From Betaproteobacteria bacterium (GTDB lineage Bacteria; Pseudomonadota; Gammaproteobacteria; Burkholderiales; Usitatibacteraceae): a DNA stretch of 64,000 nucleotides. A model generated the notes under the pieces. It worked only from the letters and a program-made list of their open reading frames with translations. It did not search any database and was not told where the DNA came from. Position 1 is the first letter of the stretch. Each line of letters begins with the position of its first letter. The translations under genes were made by a program, and so were the position numbers. The DNA lies in assembly GCA_016709665.1 (NCBI GenBank), contig JADJMI010000026.1:310001-374000 (forward strand), read 5' to 3'. This document shows positions 8,557 through 20,866 of this stretch, piece by piece.

Positions 8557-9162
8557 ATGTCCAAGCTCTTCACCACGCTCGTCGCCCTGACCGGACTCGG
8601 CATAGCCGGCTCCGCAACTGCCCAGACCTATTCCGCCAACGCCGCCGTCACGCCGCTTTCGCAGGACGGCTATCGCACCGCCAAGAAGGACGCCGACGTG
8701 CAGTACGGCATCGACAAGAGCGGCTGCGCGTCCTTCAGCGCCAATGCGAAGGACGTCTGCCAGGCGCAGGCCAAGGGCAAGCTCGAGATCGCCAAGGCCG
8801 ACGCCGAGGTCGCCTACCAGAACAACGCCAAGCACCGCGAGGCCGCCCGCGTCGCGCGTGCCGACGCCGCCTACAAGGTCTCGATCGAGAAGTGCGACGA
8901 CCTGTCGGGCAACCCGAAGGACGTCTGCGTGAAGGAAGCCAAGGCCGTGCTCGTCACGGGCAAGGCCGAGGCGAAGGTCGACCGCGTCGCGGCCGACACG
9001 CGCAAGGAAGGCGCCGAGAAGCGTTCCGAGGCGCGCACCGAGGCGAACCAGGACGAGCGCAACGCCAAGTACAAGGTCGCCCTCGAGAAGTGCGACACAT
9101 TCTCCGGCGATGCCAAGACGGCTTGCGTACAGGGCGCCAAGACGGACTTCGGCAAGTCCTGA
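8557..9162 (+). CDS. Secreted repeat protein with paired cysteines, unknown function
   Basis: 201 residues from the ATG with an AGGAAAC Shine-Dalgarno. A signal peptide (about 1-22, ending ATAQ) precedes a mature chain rich in Lys, Ala, Asp and Glu. Three similar segments each hold a Cys pair around an SGN/SANAKDVC-like block (CASFSANAKDVCQAQAK, CDDLSGNPKDVCVKEAK, CDTFSGDAKTACVQGAK), separated by charged helical stretches. The paired cysteines suggest disulphide-pinned helical hairpins in the periplasm. No enzyme motif is seen. The C-terminal end lies just before the anomalous G-rich block. It belongs to the stress island by its promoter. Confidence 0.78.
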   Translation: MSKLFTTLVALTGLGIAGSATAQTYSANAAVTPLSQDGYRTAKKDADVQYGIDKSGCASFSANAKDVCQAQAKGKLEIAKADAEVAYQNNAKHREAARVARADAAYKVSIEKCDDLSGNPKDVCVKEAKAVLVTGKAEAKVDRVAADTRKEGAEKRSEARTEANQDERNAKYKVALEKCDTFSGDAKTACVQGAKTDFGKS

Positions 9163-9186
9163 CGCATCGCCTGTGGGGCTTAGAGG

Positions 9187-10099
<913 letters not shown>

Positions 10100-10311
10100 T
10101 TTGTGGAGCGCCACCGGCCCGGCCGCTTCCTGGCCGGGGTGGCGGCGGCAAGCGCGCCGCCTTCGTTTTCCCAGTCGCGCACGCTCGCGACCTCGCGGTT
10201 GCGGTCGCGCCGGGCTTCGCGAGCGGCGCGAAGGCCCACGCGGGCGGCGAGGGCGAGGGAGGCGACCGCGAGGGCCGCGGGCACGAGAATCCAGCGAATC
10301 GACTTGTTCAT
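10100..10311 (-). CDS. Small membrane protein, 3' part lost in the G-rich block
   Basis: About 70 credible residues remain: one N-terminal hydrophobic helix (WILVPAALAVASLALAARV), a basic stretch (RAAREARRDRNRE), then VASVRDWENEGGALAAATP and KAGG before the frame runs into the anomalous block, so the true C-terminus is unknown. The ATG overlaps the ndvB stop (ATGA, 10308-10311), so it is translationally coupled to the glucan synthase and may assist it. No function can be assigned. Confidence 0.6.
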
Positions 10312-13300
10312 GGGGCTTTCCTTTCGGGGATGAGGACGTCGACTTCATGGGGCCGGCGGTCATCCACCAGCACCACGTAGGCTTCGTCCCGGTCGATCCC
10401 GTCCACTCGAAGGCGGACGGTATCGTCGAGGGGAGGGTCGCCCTCGCGGGCGTGACGCAGCGTGAGGCGGTAGGTCGTCGCGCCGTGGCGGTAGCGCACC
10501 ACGATGCCCGATTGCCCGGGAGGCAGGCACGGGGCGACGTGCAGGCGCGGCCCCTCGCGCACGAGCCCCAGGAGGGACTCGACGAGCAGCCGGTACATCC
10601 ATCCCGACGACCCCGTGTACCAGGTCCAGCCGCCGCGGCCCGCATGGGGCTCGCGCGCGTACACGTCGGCCGCCATGACGTAGGGCTCGACCTTGTACAC
10701 CTGGGCGCCGGCGCGGGTGCGCGAGTGGTTCACCGGGTTGATCATCGCGGCGAGCGTCCAGGCGCGTTCCGCCTGTCCCAGCCCGGCGCAGGCCATCGCG
10801 GCCCAGATGGCCCCGTGGGTGTACTGGCCGCCGTTCTCGCGCACGCCCGGAACGTATCCCCGGATGTAGCCGGGGTCGAGCGTCGAGGTGTCGAAGGGCG
10901 GGTCGAGCAGCTGGATGAGCCCGTGCGCCGGGTCGACGAGCCGGTCCTGCACGGCCTGCATCGCGAGGCGCGAGCGCGCCGAGTCCCCTGCGCCGGAGAG
11001 CACCGACCAGCTCTGCGAGACCGAGTCGATGCGGCACTCGGCGTTCGCGTGCGAACCGAGCGGCGTGCCGTCGTCGAACCACGCGCGCCGGTACCACTCG
11101 CCATCCCAGGCGTGCTCCTCGATGCAGCTGCGCAGGCGCGAGGCCTCGCCCTCGCAACGCGCCGCGAAGTCGGCATCGCCCTGTGCAAGGGCGAGCGGCG
11201 CGAAATCCGCGAGCACCCGGCACAGGAAGAACGCGAGCCACACGCTTTCGCCGCGGCCGGCGAGGCCCACGCGGTTCATGCCGTCGTTCCAGTCGCCCGA
11301 GCCCATGAGCGGCAGGCCGTGCGCGCCGAAGCGCAGGCCGTGCTCGATGGCCCGCACGCAGTGCGCGTAGACGGTGGCGACCTCGTCGGCGCGCGCCGGC
11401 TGGTCGTAGTAGGAGTCGTCGCCGGCCTTGACGGGGCGGCCTTCGAGGAAGGCGACCGGATGGTCGAGCACCGCCGCGTCTCCCGTCGCGAACACGTAGC
11501 GGCAGGCGGCGAGGGGCAGCCAGAGGTAGTCGTCGGAGCAATGCGTACGCACGCCCTGGCCCCGGGGCACGTGCCACCAGTGCTGCACGTCGCCTTCGCG
11601 GAACTGGCGCCCGGCGGCGCGCACGAGCTGCTCGCGCAGCAGGCCCGGCTCGGCGTGCGTGAGCGCCATCGCGTCCTGGAGCTGGTCGCGGAACCCGTAG
11701 GCGCCGCCGGACTGGTAGAAGCCGCTTCGTCCCCAGAGGCGGCAGGCGATCGTCTGGTAGACGAGCCACCCGTTCGCGAGCACGTCGAAGGCCGGGTCTG
11801 CCGTCTCGACCTGCACCGCGCCCAGCACGTGCTCCCAGTGCGCGATCACGGCCTCGAGCGCCTCGTGCGCGGCCGCATTCCCCCGCCACTGCTGCGCCAG
11901 GCGGCTGGCCGCCTCGGCGTCGGGCGCGGCGCCCAGCCGGAAGACGATCTCGCGCGTCTCGCCGGGGGCGAGCTCGAACGGGACCTGCAGGGCCGCGCAC
12001 GGGTCGAGGCCCGCGCCGACCTTGCCGGAGAGGGCGACCCGGTGCATCGCGGCCGGGTCGGCCATCGTCCCGTTGCGGCCGAGGAATTCCGCGCGATCGC
12101 CGGTCGCCGAGCGCGACGGTTCGTCGACGTCGAGGAAGGCTCGCCAGTCGGCGAACTCGGCGTTGTAGGGGTTGCGCGCGACGAGGGCCCCGCTGCCGGC
12201 GTCGATCGACGTCACCACGTGCATCGCCGTGGCCGGGCGCATCGCGCCGAGCACCCACTCGAGGTACGCGGTGACGCTGAGGCGGCGCTCGCGATCCGTC
12301 TCGTTCGTCACTTTCAGGCAGGCGAATTTCACGGCGGCGTTCCTCGCCACGAAGGTCGTGAGCGCGGTGCGCAGCCCGTCCTGGGCCTGCTCGAAGACGG
12401 TATAGCCGAAGCCGTGGCGCGTGACGAACGGCGTGTCGCCGCCGCACGGCAGCGGCGTGGGCGAGTGGAACCGCCCGGTCTCCTCGTCGCGCAGGTACAG
12501 CGCTTCCGACCCGCACGCGTTGACCGGGTCGTTGTGCCAGGGCGTGAGGCGGTAGAGGTGGGCGTTGTCGCCCCAGGTGTAGCCGAGCCCGCTTTCGGAG
12601 ACGACGGTGCCGAAGCGCGGGTTCGCCATCACGTTGGCCCAGGGCGCCGGGGTCGTGCCGGCGGGGCCCGGTGCGATGACGTATTCGCGGCCATCGGGAC
12701 GGAAGCCGCCGATGCCGTTGGCGAGGATGAGATCCCCGATGGCGACCGGGACCGGCGTCGCGGCTTCCGCGCGCCAGGCGCGAACGGGTTCGAGGCGTGC
12801 CGGGCGGGGCTCGACCGGAATGCGGCGCTTGAGCTGCTCGGCGAGCGTGCCCGCGGCGTCCGTCACGATCGCGCGCGCGACCGCCTGGAAGAGCACGCGG
12901 TCCTCGGCCGGGATCTGCTCGGCGTTCCTCACGATGATGCCGCCGGGCCGTTCGGCGCCCGCGGACTCGACACCCGCGGCGACGAGCCCGACGATCTGCT
13001 CCTGCAGCCGCTGCCGGTAGCCGTCGTGGTCCTCGTTCCAGATGACGAGGTCGACCGCGAGGCCCTTCAAGCGCCAGTACGCGTGGGCCCGCACGAGGTG
13101 GCGGACCAGCTCGATGTGCGCCGCGTCGCCCACCTGCACGAGCACGATCGGCAGGTCGCCCGAAACCGCGTAGCCCCACAGGCCCGATTGGCCGCGACGG
13201 TTTCGCGCGAGGAGCGCGGGGCCCGCGCGCAAAGAGGCGTTGGCGTAGATCACCGAGCCCGCGAGCCGCGCGTACAGCTGGGCGTCGGCCTCCGTGGCGT

Positions 13301-16300
13301 TCAGCTGGCGCAGCATGACCTGCGCGTGCGTCCACGCCAGTTCGAAGACCCGGTCGACCAGTGCGCGGTCCTGGTGCTTGTCGATCATCGCGAGCAGCGC
13401 CTCGCGCGAATCGGCCGCGCCCGTCACCAGGTCCACCGTCACCGTGCCGCCGGCGGGAACGACCAGCCGGTGACGGATCGCCGCGACCGGGTCGAGCACC
13501 GAACCGGCGGTGCCCGAAAGGGGGCCGGGCCGCGCCAACGCGAGCGGGGCGCGCAGCGTGCGTCCGCGGCCGATGAAGCGCAGGCGGTCCGTCTCGTAGG
13601 ACACGTCGGAGGCCGGCGCCCCATGGGTCGTCATGAGGTGGAACATCCACGGCACGGGCTCGTCGAGGGACCTCGCACGGCGCGTGCAGGCGATGGCGTA
13701 TCGCTCGGGCAGGATCTCGGTCGTGACGAAGAGGTTGCCGAAGGCCGGGTGCAGCGCGTCGGCGGCCGGCGGCGCGAGCACCACTTCCGCGTAGCTCGTG
13801 AGCTCGATCGCGCGGGCGTGGCGGCCGCGGTTGGTGACGCGGATGCGGCGCACCTCGATGTCGTCCTCCGGGCGAGACCACGATCTCGGTGTGCGTCTCG
13901 AAGCCCGCGTCGCGGCGGCGGAACTCCGCGCGGCCCTCGGAGAAGATCGCCTCGTAGTGCTCCGTGGGGTGCAGGGTCGGCTGGTGGGCGGCGGACCAGG
14001 TCTCCCCGCTCGCCTCGTCGCGCAGGTAGCAGAAGCTGCCCCACGCGTCGCAGGTGGCGTCCTCGCGCCAGCGCGTGACGGCGAGGTCCTTCCAGCGGCT
14101 GCTGCCGCCGCCGGCGTTCGTCACCATCACGTGGTAGCGGCCGTTCGACAGGAGCTGCACGGCGGGAGCGGCCGTGTTGGGGCTGGTGAAGAGCCGCGCG
14201 GCGGAGGGCGCTTCGCCGGGCGCGTGCGCTTCCGCGCGATCGGCCGCACGCGGCGCGACGAGGGCGGCGCGGGGAATGCGCTCCTGCAGCAGGAGCAGCG
14301 TCGCCTGGAACAAGGGCTCCTGCATGAAGCGCGCCTGCATCGGCCGCGCGAGCAACTGCGAGGCGAGCGCGACGAGGCTCATCCCCTGGTGGTGGGCCAT
14401 GTGCGAGCGCACGACGGCGCCCGTCTCGCCGCGGCGCAGGCGCGAGGGCGTGTAGTCGATGGCCTCGTAGAGGCCGAGGTTGCCGGCGAGGCCTTCGGCG
14501 GCGAGACGCTGCAGGTTGCGGCAGGCGGCCCCGGGTGCCACGAGGAGCGCGAGCGCCGAGGCGTAGGGCGCGACGACGAGCTCGTCGGCGAGGCCGCGCT
14601 TGAGTCCCAGGCCCGGCACGCCGAAGGCGCGGTACTGGTAGTTGAGGTGCCCGTCGACCGCGTTGTAGCCGCTCTCCGAGATGCCCCAGGGCACGCCGCG
14701 CTGCCGGCCGTAGGCCACCTGCCGGTCCACGGCCGCCGCGCAGGTCTGGGCGAGCAGCGTGTTCTCGTAGGAGGGCATCACGAGCATCGGCATCAGGTAC
14801 TCGAACATCGAGCCGCTCCAGGCGAGCAGCACCGGGTCGCCGCCCGCGGAGGCGAGCAGGCGTCCCAGCGCGAACCAGCTCTCCTGCGGCAGCTTGCCCT
14901 GCGCGATCGCCACGAACAGGCCGAGCCGCGCCTCGGAGGCGAGCAGGTCGTAATAGCTCGAGTCGGCGCGCTGGTCGGTGACGTTGTAGCCGATGACGAG
15001 CTGGCGCCTTTCGCGGTCGTAGAGGAAATCGAACGCCATATCGGCCAGGGCGCAGGCCTGGCGGGCGAGCGCTTCGAGTGAGGCGATCCGCGTCGCGGCG
15101 CGCTCGGCGGCGAGCAGGACGATCGGGACGGCGGTCTCGTCGCCTTCCCGCGAGGCCAGCTGGCGCAGCGTCGGGATGGCGCCGGCACCGGGAATCCCGG
15201 GCGGGTGCGCCTCATGCGCAAGCCAGGGCGCGAAGAGGAGAAGATCGTCGCGGATCGCGGCGGCCTGCCGCGAAAGCGCGCGGGACCAGCCGTGGGCCTC
15301 GTCGCCCAGGGGCGTCGTGGCGCCCTCCACGTCGGCCGCGTCTCTCGCGAGGTGCTTCACGTGCGTCCAGGCGGTGCCCAGCGTCGCATCGTGCGGCGCC
15401 GCGGCTCGTGCGAGGGCGCGGCGGAACTCCGGCAGCGGCGCGGGCGGATCCGGGCCTGCCGCTTCGAGAAGCAAGGCGAAAGTGTCCTCCAGCCCGGCGT
15501 GCCAACGCGGGGAGAGGATGGGAACGTCGGCGAGGTTTGCGATGCCGGGCCGCAACGTGAGGAGGTGGCCGGCGAGATTGCCGCTGTCGACCGACGACAC
15601 GTACCGCGGCGCGAGCGGGGCGAGCGTGAGCGTGTCGTACCAGTTGAAGAAGTGGCCGCGATGGCGTTCGAGCGAGGCCATCGTCCGCAGGGCGAGGGTG
15701 GTGCGCTCGACCAGCTGGCCCGTGGTGAGGTACCCGAGGTCGTGCGCCGAAAGGCCCGAGAGCAGGGCGAGCCCCATGTTGGTGGGCGAGGTGCGGTGGG
15801 CCGTCCGCGCGACGGGCGATTCCTGCACGTTGTCGGGCGGCAGCCAGTGGTCCTCCGGCCCGACGTGCGCCTCGAACCAGCCCCAGGTGCGGCGCGCGAG
15901 CGTGCGCAGGAAGCGGGTTTCGCCCGCGGTGAGGTCGGTGCCAGCCGGCGCCAGTGGCCGGCTCACCCACCAGGCGATCGCGGGCGAGGCGATCCACAGG
16001 AAGAGGATCGGCGCGGCCCAGAGCAGCGTGGCCGGGGCGAGGGCGGCGAGGCCGGCGAATGCGCCCGTCGCGACGACCGGGCCGACGGCCATCGCGCGGA
16101 AGGTGGCTGGGAGCGTCGTCCGGTCGCCTTCCGAAAGCACGCGGTCCGACTCGCTCGAAGGCGTCCACTCGAGCAGGCGCCGGTGCGTGAAGAGCAGGCG
16201 CGCGAGGGTCCGCGCGATGGCGTCGAGCGTCCAGGCCGTCTCGTAAGGCAGGAAGGCGAGCGCGAGCAGCGCCTGCAGGACGCTGCGCCAGAGGTCGCGG

Positions 16301-19003
16301 GCGACGCCCTGCAGGTGGCGCGCGGTCGCGAGACCCCGTGGCCACGGCACGATCGCCGACAGGGCCGAGAGCGCCGCCGGGAGCGCGAGGACGGCGAGCA
16401 CCGCCGCCGTGAGCCGTGCCGCGCTCGCAGGCAGCAGCCAGCCGAAGGCGAGCAGCGCGAGAAGCGAGGCGGGCACGAGACTGCGGCGCAGGTTGTCGAA
16501 GAGCTTCCACTGCGACAGGAACGACAGCGGATTCGTCTCGCGACGGCCATCCGGCAGGCTCACGCGCCGGCGAAGCCAGCCGGCGAGCTGCCAGTCGCCC
16601 CGCACCCAGCGGTGGCGGCGCGCCACATCCGAGCTGTAGCGCGCCGGGCCCGCTTCGTAGAGTTCCGCATCCGCCAGCAGGCCGGCGCGTGCGTAGCATC
16701 CCTCGATGAGGTCGTGGCTCAGGATGCGGTCGCGCGGGAAGCGATCGCGCAGGGCGCGATCGAAGGCGTCCACTTCGTAGATGCCCTTGCCGATGAACGA
16801 GCCCTCGTCGAAGGCGTCCTGGTAGAGGTCCGACACCATTCGCGTGTAGGGGTCGATGCCCGGCTCGCCGGCCAGGAGGCGCGCGTAGCGGGAGCGGTTC
16901 GCCCCGGGGAGGCTCGCGCTCACCCGCGGCTGCAGGATGGCGTGGCCCGAGGTAATGACGCTCCGGCCGTCGCGTTCCTCGAACCGGGCGCGGTTCAGCG
17001 GGTGCGCCATGGCGCCGACGAACTGCAGGGCGGCGTCGCGAGGCAATTGCGTGTCGGTGTCGAGCGTGATGACGTATTTCACCTGCGCGAAGATGGGTAG
17101 CGCGCCCACCACCCGGCCGAAAGCGGCGGCGCCGGCGCCGCGCAGCAGGGCGTTCAGGTCCTCGAGCTTGCCGCGCTTTCGCTCCTCGCCCATCCAGGCC
17201 TGCGCGCCGGCGTTCCAGTGGCGGTCGCGGTGGAAGAGGTAGAAGAAGCTCGCTTCGCCTTCGGCGGGCGGCGGCCCGGCCTCGAGTTGCGCGGCCGACG
17301 GGACCAGACCGTACGCGCGGTTCAATTCGCGCACGCGGCGCAGGCATTCGCTGCGCGGGCGCGTCGGGGAAGTCGGTGAGCAGGCCGAAGTGAAGGCAAG
17401 GGTCCCGGTTGGCGAGGAAGCGCACCTCGAGCGCCTCCACGAGGGACTCGATGCCCTCCGCGGACGCGAGCATCGTCGGCACGACCACGAGCGTGCGCGC
17501 CTCGGGCGCGATCGCCTTCGAGAAGTCGACGCGGGGCAGGGGCTCGGGCGAGGCGATCCGGGTGCCGATCGCGTTCGCGAGGGTCACGGCCGCCTGGCTC
17601 GCCGCGACGAGCGCCGGAAACACGAGTGCGTAGAGGATCGGCGGCGGCGCGCCGGCCTTCGCCAGGAGCCAGGCGGCCAGGGCGAGGGTCGTCGCGGCGA
17701 TGCCGCCCAGGTAGAGCGCGAGCGCGTGGCGTGCGCCGAACGCGCGCAGGGCGCCGCCCGCGGAATGCTTCACGCCGGCCAGGTGCTCGAACGGCAGCAA
17801 CCCCGGGCCCACGAGGACGTAGCCGACGTGGAGCCGGGGATCGTCGCTCCCGGCCGCGCCGTCGGCCGCACGACGGGACCGTTCGAGGGCGAGGGCGGCC
17901 ACCTGCGCCTCGGGCCGGCCCGCCTGCTTCGCGATGCGCTCGACGGCATGCCGGTAGCGGTCGCGGCTCGCGAACGTCATGGCGCCGTAGACGCCGGCCG
18001 GATCCTCGCGCAGCACCGCCTCGACCGCGCTCGTGCTTTCGACGAAGTCGCGCCAGTCGTGGGCGCTCACGAAGCGCAGGCTGCCGATGCTGTTGGCGAG
18101 CGAGACCTGGTCGGCGGCCTGCTGGCGGTTCTCGGCGAACACGGAGTCCTCGATCGTGCGGTGCGATTGCGCGAGCCGCTGCTCGATCCAGGTGAGGGGG
18201 AGGGCGAGCGCGGCGCTCTGCCCCTGCAGGCGGCGCGCGAACTCGGCGACGAAGGCGGTGCCCATGGGCGGCAGGGACCGCGCCATGTCGGCGATGACGA
18301 GGATGAGGCCCGTGGGGTCGCGCTCGGCCTCGAGGATCATGCGGTCGGCCCAGGCGTTCGCGAGGTCGCGCTCCTCGCGCGCGGCGCTGATGCGCACCGC
18401 GACGCGGCGCAGGTTCTCCACCAGCGCGAGCCGCAGCATGATCGGGATCGCCCAGAGCTCGCCCAGCTTGAGGGGCGTTCGCGTCTGGTAGGCGCTCACG
18501 AATCGCGCGAGGCCCTCGCCGTCGATGCGGCCGTCGCCGTGCGCGATGTTCTCCAGCGCGATGTCGTAGACGCGGGGCAGGCCCGCGGAGGGCCCGGGGC
18601 CGAGCCGGGGCAGCTCGCGGCTGTAGCCGCGCGGCAGGTGGCGCCTCGCGAGCGCGATGTGCTCCTCGACGAGGTGGAAGTTGTCGAGGAGCCACTCGCC
18701 CGCGGGGCTGATGCGGTCGTTCTTCGACGCGGCCGCGCCCAGCTGCCCGCACACGGCGAGGAGCACGGCCTCGTTCTCGGCGAGGCGCGGCAGCAGCGGC
18801 TCGCGCGAACCGCGGGCGGCCAGGCGATGCGAGGCGGCGAGGGCAAGCCCGTGGCGCTCCATCTGGTCTGCGCTGAAGAGCGCCGCGCGCAGCGGCGGTT
18901 CGACGACGAGCGGTCTTGCGGAACCGAGCCCGGCCGTCACGCGGGCGGCCAGCCGCGACAGCGTCGCGAGTCGCGAGGGGCGACCGGCGAGGGGGGATGG
19001 CAT
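10308..19003 (-). CDS. ndvB: Cyclic beta-1,2-glucan synthase (NdvB/ChvB type), two frame breaks
   Basis: About 2,900 residues, the usual size for NdvB. The N-terminal third ends in two membrane helices and VDFSKAIAPEARTLVVVPTM. A GT84 glycosyltransferase domain follows with ITLDTDTQLPRDAA, SHDLIEGCYARAG and RHRWVRGDWQL, then more membrane helices. The GH94-like phosphorylase C-terminus holds GSGDWNDGMNRVG and WPAR-type ends. It is an inner-membrane enzyme building periplasmic cyclic glucan from UDP-glucose, linked to osmotic adaptation. The frame changes near 13868-13873 (an extra G in what should read SPEDDIE) and within about 17330-17370 (after DFPDAPAQRMP, before RRVRELNRAYG). Both look like sequence errors, the second perhaps a short deletion. 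Start ATG 19003 has GGAGAG upstream. Confidence 0.88.
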
Positions 19004-19082
19004 TCGACTCTCCGGCAATGCGACCTGTCCGGTCGCGCGGCACATCCGGGGACGATGGTGCCCCCGGGCCTGCCCAATCACC

Positions 19083-19125
19083 GTGCGCTACCGCACCGAC
19101 CCCGGCGCCGTGCGCAAGGTAGGTT
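19083..19125 (+). promoter_or_regulatory. Stress-regulon promoter c, between ndvB and a lipoprotein gene
   Basis: A perfect inverted repeat GTGCG-CTAC-CGCAC (19083-19096) is followed 23 bp later by TAGGTT (19120-19125), driving the lipoprotein at 19166. The divergent ndvB start is 80 bp on the other side; the hexamer at the mirror position is poor (CACCAT), so control of ndvB is less certain. Confidence 0.6.
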
Positions 19126-19165
19126 CCAGCCACAGCCGAAATTCCGGTTCCTGGAGGAGAAGTCC

Positions 19166-19396
19166 ATGAAATTCCGTCGCCCGTTCGCCGCCGTACTCGC
19201 CGCCCTCGCCCTCGCCGCCGCAGGCCTCGCGGGTTGCCAACGCGAGGAAGGCCCGGCCGAGCGCGCCGGCAAGAAGATCGATTCCTCCGTGGGCGAAGCC
19301 GGTCGCAAGGTCGACGACGCGGTCGACGCGGCCGGGCGCAAGATCGAGCGCGCGGGCGAGAAGATCCAGGATGCGGCGCAGGATGCCAAGAAGTAG
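19166..19396 (+). CDS. Small lipoprotein with apolipoprotein-like helices
   Basis: 76 residues. A lipoprotein signal ends in lipobox LAGC with acylated C24. The mature part is a regular amphipathic helix with an approximate 11-residue period (AGKKIDSSVGEAGRKVDDAV, then DAAGRKIERAGEKIQDAAQD), lacking Cys or enzyme motifs. It is likely anchored to a membrane facing the periplasm as a structural or stress protein. A good GGAGGAGA Shine-Dalgarno precedes the ATG. Promoter c lies directly upstream. Confidence 0.75.
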   Translation: MKFRRPFAAVLAALALAAAGLAGCQREEGPAERAGKKIDSSVGEAGRKVDDAVDAAGRKIERAGEKIQDAAQDAKK

Positions 19397-19441
19397 CGGC
19401 CGCCGGCTCGCCTGGCCGCGTCGCCTTGCGGGGCGGGCCCC

Positions 19442-19786
19442 GTGACGCGGCCCGCCGAGCACCTGACCGCGAGCGAGTTCCCGCAGGCGCTGCGCGAGGC
19501 CCTGCGCTTCCGTCCGGAGCCGGTGGTCGGCGATCCGCTCGCCGCCGCGCTGCTGCGCATCGAGCGCGATCCCGCCTTCTCCCAATCGAGGATGATCACG
19601 CGGATCCTCGTTGCGCTCACCTATCGCGAGGGCGAGTTTCGCCGGTCCGAGATCGCCGGTCTCGACGCACCGACCCACGCCCTTGCGATCACGCTCCTGG
19701 ATGCGTTCGGCGCGGGAAAGACGCCGCAGGCCGATTGGGAGCGGGCGGTGGCCCGGGCGCGGGCGGCGGAACTCGGCGCGAACTGA
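19442..19786 (+). CDS. Hypothetical protein, 114 residues
   Basis: Starts at GTG 19442, 45 bp after the lipoprotein stop and on the same strand. The product is soluble and helical (FPQALREALRFRPEPVVGDPLAAALLRIERDPAF, ITRILVALTYREGEFRRSEIAGL), with no signal peptide, membrane segment, cysteine or known motif. High GC3 and an even hydrophobic pattern support a real gene over a chance frame. Function not recognised. Confidence 0.55.
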   Translation: MTRPAEHLTASEFPQALREALRFRPEPVVGDPLAAALLRIERDPAFSQSRMITRILVALTYREGEFRRSEIAGLDAPTHALAITLLDAFGAGKTPQADWERAVARARAAELGAN

Positions 19787-19938
19787 TGTCGCCGGCGCGC
19801 TCGCGCGCCGGTTGCAGAGCCTTTGCGACGGCTTTGCGGCCTCCGAATCGCTATCCCCGGCAACGCCACGAAGTGGACCTCGGCGGTTGACCCGCGCTCA
19901 CGCGCAGTGAAGTCGCCCGGCAGTCGGCGGGGCCAGCC

Positions 19939-20796
19939 TCAGGCCATGGGCCGGCGCAGCGAGCGGATGCCGGCGACGCCGAGCAGGCCCGCGAGCAGGA
20001 TGATTCCCCACTCGGAGAGCGTCGGGATCGCCGCGGCGGTCGTGCCGAACGTCGCGCAGGTGGGGACCGTGATCGTGTTGGCGTCCGTGGTGACCGTGCC
20101 ACCGAAGGCGAGCGCCCGGCCGGACAGGTGCGCGAAGTGGCCGATCGTGATGCCCGCCGCGTCGAGGATGTTGCCGACGAAGGTGGGTGTCGGGGACAGG
20201 GCGGCGCTGGCGCCGATCGTCGTCGCGCCGACGGGCGCCCAGTAGATGTCCGAGGCGCAGGCGCCACCGGCGAGCAGGACCCGCGAATTCGCGCCGGTAT
20301 TGAGCGCACCGCCCGGACGGAAGATGTAGATGCCGGCGCCGGAAAGCGTCACGTTGGTGGTCGCGGTGACGTTCATCGCGCCGCCGCTCGAGTAGCAGCC
20401 CGGCGGGATCGTCCCGGGCGGGTTGGCGCCGATGACCACGGAGTCCAGCGTCACCGCGCCGGCGCCGAGCGAGGTGCAGGGCTGGCCGTTCAGGGCCGCG
20501 AGCGCAGCGCCCTGGTCGAGCCCGACGGCGGGCAGGCAAGGCGTCGAGGTCGCGCCCACGATCGACAGCGGGGGCGTGACCGGGCCGGTCGTGAAGCAGA
20601 CGTTGCCGTTCACGATCGTCTGCGGCGAGGTGTTCGAATTGGTGAACGTGCCGGAGACGATGCCGTAGGGCGCGGTCGTGCCCAGGTTGGGCGCGGTCTG
20701 GGCGAGAGCCGCGGTACAGGAGAGGAAGAGCGCGGCGCCGAGCAGGGCGTGGACGGAGGAGGGAGCCGTATTCGGAGGGGCGTTCGGGGTGGGCAT
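19939..20796 (-). CDS. IPTL-CTERM protein with ice-binding-like (DUF3494) domain
   Basis: 285 residues from ATG 20796 (AGGAAAT Shine-Dalgarno). A signal peptide (about 10-33, ending ALAQ) is followed by a DUF3494-like fold: LGTTAPYGIVSGTFTNSN, NVCFTTGPVTPP, GCYSSGGAMNVTATTNVTLS, YIFRPGGALNTGANSRVLLAGG. The C-terminus is a classic IPTL-CTERM sorting tail: IPTLSEWG near 257, one hydrophobic helix and a basic RSLRRP end. Such tails are handled by an exosortase (XrtH class), none of which is in the window. DUF3494 proteins include ice-binding proteins and surface adhesins; the role here is open. Promoter d lies upstream. Confidence 0.85.
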   Translation of the reverse strand: MPTPNAPPNTAPSSVHALLGAALFLSCTAALAQTAPNLGTTAPYGIVSGTFTNSNTSPQTIVNGNVCFTTGPVTPPLSIVGATSTPCLPAVGLDQGAALAALNGQPCTSLGAGAVTLDSVVIGANPPGTIPPGCYSSGGAMNVTATTNVTLSGAGIYIFRPGGALNTGANSRVLLAGGACASDIYWAPVGATTIGASAALSPTPTFVGNILDAAGITIGHFAHLSGRALAFGGTVTTDANTITVPTCATFGTTAAAIPTLSEWGIILLAGLLGVAGIRSLRRPMA

Positions 20797-20824
20797 GGCG
20801 GATTTCCTGCGGAGGTTAGAGGGC

Positions 20825-20866
20825 ACTGTTGAAGAGCGGAGGGTCGCCATCGATGCGCTAGCGCAC
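20825..20866 (-). promoter_or_regulatory. Stress-regulon promoter d
   Basis: ATGCG-CTAG-CGCAC (20853-20866), a near-perfect inverted repeat, with AACAGT read on the minus strand (20830-20825) 22 bp away. It drives the IPTL-CTERM gene starting at 20796. The operator overlaps the last codons of the transglutaminase gene. Confidence 0.5.
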
